A DNA stretch of 64,000 nucleotides from Lentinus brumalis. Its lineage: Eukaryota > Basidiomycota > Agaricomycetes > Polyporales > Polyporaceae. This document shows, one piece after another, positions 55,300 through 64,000 of this stretch. Under the pieces are notes generated by a model that did no database searches, was not told the origin of the DNA, and saw only the letters and a list, made by a program, of their open reading frames with translations. The translations under genes were made by a program, and so were the position numbers. The first letter of the stretch is position 1. Each line of letters opens with the position of its first letter. The stretch spans positions 868,001 through 932,000 of the forward strand of contig MARA01000008.1 in NCBI GenBank assembly GCA_001792895.1, written 5' to 3'.

Positions 55300-57551
55300 G
55301 GTTCTGTTGGTCTGGATGACTGCCCATGGGACGGCGGGATATAAAGGAATGGGCCGGCTTTATGAAGAGAGAAGGAAACGAGACGGAGGCTCTCAGCGAT
55401 CGGGATCTTAGCTCGACTGCAGGCAACAAGCGAGCCGCCGGGAGACGGATTGGGAGCGAGAGGGGAGCGAGGGACAGTCGCCGAGGAGAGGGACGGAGAA
55501 AACGCCGTGTGTTTCTCCATATCGCGAGTATCGCGAGATAAAGTGGCGACATTTGATTGGCATGGTTCGGAAGCCACCCGCTGGCCTGTGGCATGGCCCC
55601 GCGGGCGGAGGACACGGTTCATCCCACCACCGAAATGACAACACACGATAATACCTCATCACGCCCCGGGGCTCCCTCATGTTCGGCCTCTGCCGATCGG
55701 CAAGCAGCCTTCCAGATCACCGGATTACCACGTCAAACCGACGTATCGAGATCCAGACAGCCAATGCCCAGTGGACAACATTGAACCATCACCCGTTGCC
55801 CAGTGGGTCCACGCCGGGTGGCAACGCGGTTGCAAGTTGGGGCCGGAGGTTATGGGCGGAGGCAAATCAGGCGAGACTTGTTGCGCCTTTGGGCGCGTTC
55901 CCGTTGCGATGTGCGAGGCGTCTGGACCCCGTGGAAGCACATGTAGGTACGTTCTCAAGAACGAGGCACCTCGCGTGCCTGGGCATACAGCAGCTCGCTG
56001 CCGCGCGCGCACCCGACCTGGCAAAACATGAGAAGCCAGATGGTGGATTAGTGAGAATCGCACCATCCAGGCAAGAACCACCCTTGCGACGTGTGTGGCC
56101 AGACGGCAGAGCGCGGTGAGAGCAGGTCGCACTGCAAACCTTGCTATTTCCATCCTGGCATCCGGGCTGCACGCAGTCTGCGCATGACGCTGCGACATAA
56201 CCCGGGCCCGCAGTCAGGCGCCGTGCATGCATCGCGCTCACACTCTTCCGGAGAGCGAGCATCACATTCGTGCACGTCAGAATGCGACAATCCGCCTGCT
56301 GCCTGTCGCCGACACGTCCGTTCGGTCGAGATAGCCAGCCCGAAACTCGCGGTCTCTCCTCCCGCCGAGGCGACACGTCTGTTTCTGGCACGAGACAAAC
56401 CACTCCTGGCACGGCCTATGCATGCTGTCCGATCGCCATGATCGGGAACCACGCGCATTTGCACCCGATGTGTCTGCATACGCTGATCGTCCCCGCTCTC
56501 TCGCCACCGGAGCCGCGGAGGCTTTTGTGATGAAACGGGCTCTGGCAACAGCGAGTGAACTCTGCGTGCAGGATCCACCGCCACATTCCTGATATCTGTC
56601 ACAGGCCTTAGATTGGCATGGCCGCAGCGGAGACTCGGAGAGGCATGCAGGGCTGCGGCGCGGCGCGGTGAAGTGAGAAATTAAGACATACCCGTGGAAT
56701 GACCCAGACTAGCAAACATAGTGTCTCCCCTCCTGGAAAAGATGCTGCAGGGAAAGCCGCACATCAGCCTCGGCCGACTTCTTCACGTATGCTAGTGTCG
56801 GAGTGCCGTCGGCATGCACGACATGTACAGTAGCCACAAGCCACAAGCCCCGTATGTCACCGAATGGCTCTGGCTAGCCAAGCCACAGCGCCGACGTCGC
56901 GATGCGTCCGGGTGCACCATACGTGTGCCGATGTGCCACTGCGCCCGAACGCAACGGAATCAGCGCACTGCGCGCAGCTCTTTCGCATCTTTCTCGAAGC
57001 CTCCGTCGCTCTTCACGGCATGTGAACGGGGTGACGCGTCGGACGGTCTACCACGGGGCGCGGGACCGCACTGTCTCCATTGAGGCTCGACCACGCAGGC
57101 ACACCTCATAATGCGGCCAGGGACCCAAGGTTGACAACACGAAGACACTATCAGCGGGCTAACAGAGTGCCCGTTATCGACCAGGCTTCCGCCGAGCACG
57201 ATCTCGAACCACGACCTGTAAGGCGAACTGCGATGCATCGAAGCTGCCCCACACTCGTGTCGGCACCTTGACATGGGTAGCCACGGTGGCCTCGGCTTCC
57301 GGAGCCACAGGCCTGCATTAGGCATGCTCTTGCCACAACGCCGCGAGAGATGACGAGCACTGTACTGTGATGCGGACTAGCCTGTCCATTGGAACGAGAA
57401 GCAACGACACCACTGGTCGTTGGCGTCATCTCTACACTTCGCAGGTTCTACCCGGAGCACCCGACACTTCTGCATCGCTCCCGCCACGTAAACACACAGG
57501 ACAGAAAGGAGCAGATAGAGCTGAGCCGCCACTCACTTTGACAGCCCCCCA
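55300..57551. other. 2.25-kb spacer, nothing recognised
   Basis: GC-rich sequence with long chance open frames on both strands but no splice chain, domain, repeat or RNA gene that I recognise. The first few hundred bases should include the P450-2 promoter. Confidence 0.5.
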
Positions 57552-60500
57552 TCACGGGGCGGGGCACTCGGCCAGGCGGCGGTGCCAGTGCCCAAACGCA
57601 GTCAGGATCGAAGCGTAGTGCGCGAGCGCGGCCGCGACGACGAAGAAATGGAAGATCTGGTGCGAGGCGAAGAAGTAGTCGAACGTGCCCGGCGAGAACC
57701 GCTCCGGGATGCGGTTGGCGCTGCTCGCAGGAACCGTGGGCCGAAGGTGCGATCGGGATCGTGGCGACGGCAGGCGGCGCAGATGCGTGCCCAGTTGAGA
57801 GGGTCCCAGAGCGAATTCGGTTGGAGAAGCCGACGGGAAGCTCGGTCAGCACATACGGACGCCTCTCACAAAGGTGGGGTGGACGTACTACAGCAGCGCC
57901 CCTGTGATGTAGCACAACGCCGAGAGCAGGAGCCACCCGAACCCCATATCGTAGCACAGCGTATAGAAGCCATGGCTTACGAGTCCATGCAGGGTCGGGA
58001 CGACGCCACATAGCCCGAGAAGGATGAATACCTTCGTGCGCGCACCGCGATGTGTTGGCTTGCGGTACTCCGGGTTTAGAACGATGTATGATGCCCCTGT
58101 GTGGCGTGCACCAATGAGCAATTATTGTAAAAGGAGCATTGAGTCGATCGAGCATGCGCAGACAGTGATAATTTTGAGTTTGCGTGGGCGGTCCGCCCGC
58201 GAACGTTACGGCGGAAGAGGCTGCCGGGAAGTAGAGGTGCGGTACTCGGGTAGAGCAAGAAGACTCACCGAGTCCTGCCAAGCAAATGCATGTGAGATAG
58301 AAGGCCTGGTAGTGCGGGTCGCAGAAGAAGCCGTAGTAGATGGTTGGGAAGAACGAGCCCACGGTGAGGACTAGACGAGGCAAGTGATCCGTCAGCGCAT
58401 CACAGCTGGGAGGAACACAGTGCACGTGGATACTGACCGACGATGCCCGCGTAGTCCAGCCCGTTGCAACGCTCAGCCACCTTCGCAATAAATCAGTGAA
58501 TGTTCTCATGCTCCTCGCTATGACCGCACGCACGGGTTTCGAATGCGCGCTGAACGTGTGGTAGAAGGCACTCGAGAAGAGACAGAAGATAGCGGAGGAT
58601 AAGAATATCACAAACACCGCCATGTCCGCCCACGTCGTTGACTCGTAGTGCACGAAATAGACCGATGGGAATGTGAAGAGAAACACGGCAAACAGCAACG
58701 CGCCGCCGAGGTGACTGTGAATGTTCACTGGCGAACGTCAGCCGGGAGACGTGCTGCCGCAACAGGCCGGAGACGGGATCCCACCTGTTTCATTGTGCAA
58801 GTCTGTCGGAGCCGAGTGAAGGTACATCGGTGAGTATCATTATGACGCGACCAAGCGGCGAAATAATACACGTACATCCAAACACGGAGGCAGCACATGC
58901 CCGCCAGCTTGCAGTTGCCCTAGAACATGCGGAGATGATAAAGGAAGTCAGCGTGCATTCAACATGTCGGGCAGCTGATAAGTATGATATCGTCCCGGTG
59001 CCTTCTGTGACAATCAAAGGTGGGCGAAATGGCCCTGGACCTGCATAACCAGCGGTGATGACACGCGTCACATGCATGGTGAGATCATGAGACTTGCCTA
59101 TACAGGGGGACGGTGCGAAGCATAGGTAAGCCACAAGAAACATATCCGCGGCCCATTGTACCAGGTTCAGGCAGTGCATGCCGCGTGTTCACAAACGACG
59201 TTCCTGCTACAGTAGCATCTGACGTGTCAGAGTCGTGCCACCTCACATGCTACTGCTTCAACATTCACAGTCCGGGATCGTCACAGTGTGAACGATATGA
59301 TTTATGCATATGTTTAGTCCCGTCAGTCTGTCGCAGTGCGCAAGTTGCCTTTCGGGTAGCTGTCACAGAGGGGCGTGCTCCCAGTTACTCCCCGAACAGA
59401 TGGCCGACGGATCTGACGAATCGGAGCGGCGTGTGGAGCAGTACATGTACTTCACCAATCGGAATATGACATGTGCACGCGAGAGTGCTGGCCTACGTCA
59501 AGTACGCTCAAGGAGCCCTCGCCATTCTCGCACAGCGATTCCCCGAACAGCCCGAAAGAGGCGATCCCTTCGGACTTGTCGCGGGACCGGTGCGACTACA
59601 TGTCTAAAAGAAGGATCGTGAGCAGAAGCGAGCATGCGTCACAAGTTTGTCTTGTCGTCTGCAACTCGAGGATTGCTTTGGGAGCGAATCTCGGGGATGG
59701 TGACAAGTCACGATGAGACTCGGGCGCAAGTGTCGTGCGATGCCGACAGTCGTGGCTCGTCGATGGTGGGGTGGCGTCATGCTCAGCATGTGGAGCCTAC
59801 TCCCGCGGCATCACGACGTTCTTCTGAACGACGTCTTCGCCGCCATGGCCAGAAACGAACACTGCTCGCCGCTGCGATCACGACAAGTACGCACGGTGAG
59901 GCCAACCTCAACTGCGGGGCGAGCCTCAGAGGAAGTCCATATATTCGCTGCTTTGTCCACAACACAGGCAGCAGGCGAGCGATTTTGACGGGACAAACGA
60001 GATGTCAAAGGGCGAAAAGTCACCGCGCGAGATTACCTTGCAGCCAGGTTTCAGGCCGAAAGGTAACTTTTCAGCCGGTCGTGCTCTCGAATGAGACAAA
60101 AGGTGTCCTCGAGGAAATTCTCCCGTCCAAAGCGCCGGGATCCCTGCTGTGGCAGGATCGCCTACTAACCGTCTGGGTCCGAGCCTACAAACCACGCGTG
60201 CCAGGAAAACGCTCGAAACGCGCACACATCATGCAGTTGCACGAAGCATGAAGAGCATTCACCTGGGTCAAGCTGCAAGCACACCACGCACAACAGTGTC
60301 CCGAACTGCCCGAGGGGGCCGATCCCTTCGTACTTTTGGCGGGCCCGGCGCGGTTACGCTTCCCGAAGTGCCACAGATTGTGAGCAGAAGCGAGCACGTG
60401 TCATAGCGGGATCGAGCGACTCGGACGAGGGCGTGACAAGGCACATCCCGCGGGGCCGCTCGACCAGAATCTCCCGAACTGCGACGCAATAGCAAAGCAA

Positions 60501-61079
60501 ACGTCAAAACACGCACCTTCGGTACCCACTGAGGATAAACTCGTTGTCTCTCTGCCACTCGGGGATCTCCAACCAAGTCAGCGTCTTGCTCGATGTCTTG
60601 CCACGGGTGCCGCTGTCGACCTCATTGACGGCAACTGTGTGTGTGGGCTGCCCGTTCGGGTCCTTGACGTCGCTTGCCTGCGCGGGGAGAGATGATCGTC
60701 AGGACAGCATTCCAAGGAACCGCACATACGACGCGACGCGACGCGCGAATCGGGGCATCGGTGAGATGCTGCCTGCCGGTTCGGAGCCGCAAAGCGCGAT
60801 TTACGCGGGCACATACCGATTTGCGCGCACGAAGGGATGTATCGCGCATATTTCGCGGGAGATGGTGGTGGTTGAAGGTCAAGAGGGATCCCAGGCCCCA
60901 AAACCTGTCGAAGGCGGCGGCAGAGGCGGAGAAGCCGCCGGGCGCCCGGTTCCTCGGTCTTATCACATGGCCTTTCTCGGACCCACATGCTGGGGTTGGG
61001 GTTAATCTGACGTCACGGGTACCTCCTCGGTTCCCGACTCTGGTGAGCCTGCTCGCCGAGACGGACGACGAGCACGCAT
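57552..61079 (-). CDS. PAQR / adiponectin-receptor-like (Izh/hemolysin III) membrane protein
   Basis: Nine exons: 61023-61079, 60517-60677, 58876-58919, 58785-58802 (18 nt), 58534-58727, 58438-58480, 58269-58370, 57889-58096 and 57552-57720. They total 331 codons plus stop. Family signatures are complete: LEIPEWQRDNEFILSGYRR, GYLHNETVNIHSHLGGALLF, SSAFYHTFSAHS, CNGLDYAGIV, seven membrane spans, and SHQIFHFFVVAAALAHY. The His residues (H in SAFYH and HxxxH) and the Asp of LDYAGI form the zinc site in known PAQR proteins. Yeast homologues act in zinc and sterol homeostasis, and some PAQR proteins are ceramidases. Intron 2 (58920-60516) is 1,597 nt and intron 1 is 345 nt. Confidence 0.94.
59531..59640. 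repeat. Direct repeat in PAQR intron 2, copy A
   Basis: Shares CCCGAAC-GCCCGA, GATCCCTTCG, GCGGG-CCGG and GTGAGCAGAAGCGAGCA with 60290-60400 in the same order. The copies are about 760 bp apart inside one intron. Confidence 0.75.
60290..60400. repeat. Direct repeat in PAQR intron 2, copy B
   Basis: Second copy of the 59531-59640 repeat. A shorter partial relative (CCCCGAACAGATGGCCGA) lies near 59,391. Long direct repeats bounding about 650 bp could be ends of a small non-coding element. Confidence 0.75.
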
Positions 61080-62005
61080 ACTATACTTCAGCTTTGAGCC
61101 TGCGTGCAGAAACGCTTGGATGATCGCGCAACAGCAATTCTGTCGCCAAGACATGCGCTGCTGGGTTTTGGGGAAGATAGACGCACACATCCTGAGCCCC
61201 ACACCCCAGCAGGAGGACTGCATGTCGACATATCACGGAGAGCTCCCAGGTCCAACTTTGACGAGAAACAAAAGACACTTCACATGTGTCATTCGAGAGC
61301 AGTTCGACTAGTGCGATACACGGTCTACAATCTACCCGCAGTCCAAAGAGGCTACTTAGGAAGCTATAGAGTGGCGTATGCTAGCGAGCGGGCGACAAAG
61401 CAAAGAATTACATGACAACAATGATAGGCGATAGGAGACGTGATGGATGGCGATGGGAGTGGGAGGCGGGACCGAGACGCAGACAGAAGCAGACAGACAC
61501 GATGCGGAGATATGAACAGGCGATTGTCGGGGATAACCAAATAACGGAGACAAAGGCAAGGAAGAAAGAACAAAGCAACGGAATGCAGAGGGTATGTGGG
61601 TGGGCGGTGGGAAGGGGATCGCACAAGTCAAGCCATGTGCAATCAAGAAGAAGCACGTGGGCTCGAGGATCTTAGGAGAGTGAGGGACTTGGGATAGATG
61701 CGTGCGTGGGTTGCAAGATGGATGAGATGCGAATTATATATAGTAGTACAACGCGCTGTCGCGTGGGGATACGTGGGTACTTGTAGGTCCTGAGACCAAG
61801 TCCTCTTGGGCGAGCAGAATCCGCGGACGAGTCGTATGAGACATGGCGCACGTAAACTTCATGGCGGCGGAGGTAGGGAGGATATCGGAGGTGGGAGGTA
61901 TGAGGATGTTTGGCGCACGTGGATTGTAGGAAAGCATGTAGAGAGCAGGGATATGTTGTACTCGCAGGCGCGATAGGATGTGGGGGACGTAGGCACGAAG
62001 GCAAC
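61080..62005. other. Intergenic, nothing recognised
   Basis: PAQR promoter region and 3' flank of the KEN-box gene. Short purine-rich tracts (about 61,430-61,580) but no gene supported. Confidence 0.5.
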
Positions 62006-62823
62006 CTAGAAGACGACGTCGGAGAAGCGCTCGACGCTCGATCCGCGAGCGGAGGCGTAGCGCTGGCTTGCCGGCGAGGGCGTCGAGAACGTGAACGCGG
62101 AGTAGATCCGCTTGCGCTCGGGGGTCGAGAAAACGGTCCCGATGGCCGCGGGGGCAGGCGAAGACGCGACGGGGGAATGGTCAGGAGTGGTCGGCTGCTC
62201 GACCTTGTCTTCCGAGAGCTGAACCTTCGAAGCAAGACAGCATCAGCTAACGGTGGCGTTCGCCGCGGTACCACACGTACCTTCTCCTCAGCAATCTTCT
62301 GGACACGCGCCAGCAAGTCCTCCGACATCACCGCCTGCTCGTAGGCCTCGGAGATGTCCGCGAGAGGGAGGACGGTGAGCTCCTTGCACTTGGCGTCGAT
62401 CGCGATCTGGTCGAGCACCTCAAGCTCCTCGCCCTCCTCGGCAAGACGCGGGAGCGACGGCTCACGGCGGGTGCGCTTCGAGGTTGAACGCTTCGATGAG
62501 CCCGACCGCTTCGTCTTCTTGTCCGAGACGGGCTTGCTCGAAGACGAGGACAGCTTCTTCGTCTTCTCGCCCAGCGGACGGGGCTTCTTGCTTGGGGAGA
62601 CCGGCTGAGCCTTCACAGCGAGGGTGTTCTTACGCTTCTTGCCGAGCACTTGCTCGGAGAGCGCACGACATCCCGAGAGGGGGTCGTGGTTCTCCTTGTC
62701 CGCGACGTAAACCAGGAGGGGGCCGGAGGGGGTGACGGCGATGGTGGTGGTTGGGCCTTCTTCGGCCACCGGGGCCTCGAAGTGACCTCTGAAGATAGTA
62801 AAAGCACGTGCGGTGGCAGCCAT
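62006..62823 (-). CDS. KEN-box nuclear protein, securin-like candidate (253 aa)
   Basis: Exons 62281-62823 and 62006-62224 flank a 56-nt GT-AG intron and give 253 codons plus stop. A KEN box (VADKENHDPLSG, about residues 40-50) is followed by long basic, Ser/Lys-rich disorder with nuclear-localisation-like runs (GKKRKN, SPSKKPRP, KRSTSKRTRR). An acidic helix follows (RLAEEGEELEVLDQIAIDAK), and the C-terminus has TP/SP sites (STPERKRIYSAFTFSTPSP). KEN boxes recruit the anaphase-promoting complex, and the layout resembles securins. That is inference; no separase-binding motif was verified. Confidence 0.7.
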
Positions 62824-63463
62824 AGATGCTAGCTAGTGTGGGTTGCAGGTGGATCGTTGGGGGAGGTGAGGCAATGAGGGGGCGTGGTTGCGGCGTGGCG
62901 AAGACCGACAGAGACTGCGGGGATTAGCTGGGAGAGTGAAGGGAAGTGCTGAGCAGCCGCGGCAGACATGAGGACGACGGCGACGGCGACGAGGAGGAGT
63001 CTCGCGGTGGTCGACGTCGACGCTGAGAGAGGACTTGGATTCAACATTGCCCGGGTTCCACATTTGGAACTCAGCAGCCAATCAACGACGTGCGCCGACG
63101 CCACACCCGCGCTCGCACTCGGTCGCTGCCCCGATCTCTGTGTTCGCTCGCCCTCGCTTTCCCTCTCGCCGCTGCCTGCCCTCTCTCTGCATGCGCACAC
63201 ACGGTCCGTCTCTCGCTCGTCCACTCCTTCTCGCCCGGGCTTCGACTGCAGTAGCATATATGCGTGCAATCCATCGAGCTCGATGTATGCACTACACTAC
63301 TCGACATCACATCTGTGCTAGCCCTCTGGTCGCTGCCCTGCTTGACCCAGCACTCCGCGCGCATGCTCAGTCTCCTCTCCAGTCGCGTGCTCCCGGCGCC
63401 GTACTGGACGTCGCCCCTCATCCCGCCATTTGCCCGCCTCGCGCTCGCGTCCGTTCTCTCAAC
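62824..63463. promoter_or_regulatory. Divergent promoter, KEN-box gene and right-edge gene
   Basis: 640 bp between divergent ATGs at 62,823 and 63,464. Contains CT-rich tracts (about 63,120-63,230). Shared regulation is possible but unproven. Confidence 0.4.
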
Positions 63464-64000
63464 ATGTCGACTCGGGTCGCGCCGCACGCCTTCGCGCCAC
63501 GGTAAGCACCCTCTCACTCAGTGCAGTCTGGCCACTTAAACAAGGCACCCACTGACCCAAATCGCGCAGTCCGCATCTCCCCGACGAAGCCCGACCTGCG
63601 TGAGCCTGACCGCGTGCCAGAAGTACACGCGTGACGCGTCGTACCGTCCGAGATGGCCTGCACCCGCCCTCCACTAGCCATCTCGCACAGCACCTCGCGC
63701 CCCGACTATCGGTGCACCCGCGATCCTCGCTCGATGGCGAGCACAATCGGAACCCCGGACGCTGCGACACCCAGCACCCATCACGCCGCACTCAGCACTC
63801 AACCCTCGCCCTTCCGACCGCCGACCCCGCCGGCACGCCGCTGCGAACCTGCGCCTCGCACGACACGAACATCTTTGCAGCCGCCGACTCTCACACAGAC
63901 TTGATGCACACAACGCCGGACCCGCTGCCGTTGGGCACGCCGCGTGTCCCGAGCTTCAATCACGATCTTGAGCACGACATGGCGGCTACCCGGTGTACAT
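63464..64000 (+). CDS. 5' part of an unknown gene, runs off window
   Basis: Proposed exon 1 63464-63501 (MSTRVAPHAFAP), a 119-nt intron, then exon 2 from 63,621 in a frame open to the window end, containing ADPAGTPLRTCASHDTN, FAAADSHTDLMHTTPDPLP and LGTPRVPSFNHDLEHDMAA. The latter stretch has the look of genuine coding sequence. The splice model is tentative because another acceptor near 63,570 gives an early stop. Family not recognised. Confidence 0.4.

Noticed and set aside
55725..56412. Long min-strand frames in the 55.3-57.5 kb spacer
   Set aside because: High-GC chance openness; Cys/Arg-rich translation without family features.

Overview
The window looks like nuclear DNA of a filamentous basidiomycete (Agaricomycetes). 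Its genes are intron-rich with short GT-AG introns, mostly 46-75 nt. It carries a degenerate-WW membrane protein family and a large F-box family that I know from mushroom-forming fungi, fungal-type P450s and a degraded Ty3/gypsy retroelement. Exon models below were built by hand from reading frame, splice consensus and known motifs. Most close to an exact multiple of three.

Layout. 1-4.9 kb: a decayed Ty3/gypsy element (minus strand), itself split by a 789-bp hAT-type MITE with a perfect 8-bp target duplication. 5.5-6.8 kb: an unrecognised four-exon gene. 7.2-14.2 kb: an XPG/FEN-family nuclease gene divergent from a complete 15-exon alpha-COP gene (1,207 aa). 14.9-18.8 kb: a WW-like multi-pass membrane protein gene split inside an exon by a 1,116-bp TIR element with a 9-bp target duplication and internal GACGCGAC arrays. 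19.3-22.3 kb: two small unknown genes and a dual-specificity phosphatase gene. 23.4-52.6 kb: an F-box cluster of eight apparently intact genes and three pseudogenes on both strands. Within it lie a broken P450 gene (34.8-38.8 kb) and a secreted carboxylesterase gene (45.1-47.5 kb). 52.8-55.3 kb: an intact eight-exon P450 gene. 57.6-61.1 kb: a PAQR (adiponectin-receptor/Izh-type) gene with an 18-nt microexon and a 1.6-kb intron. 62.0-64.0 kb: a KEN-box protein gene divergent from a gene that runs off the window.

How the parts relate. The left 15 kb holds housekeeping genes (COPI coat, structure-specific nuclease). The middle 30 kb is accessory sequence where F-box genes have duplicated, inverted and decayed around two P450s and an esterase. 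All F-box paralogues share one phase-1 intron, and most share a CAACCACCACC leader motif, which supports local duplication. Two insertions leave exact empty sites whose removal restores the host reading frame. Three introns (in the first P450, the PAQR gene and alpha-COP) are far longer than the local norm, and two of them hold diverged internal repeats. No tRNA, rRNA or CRISPR was seen.
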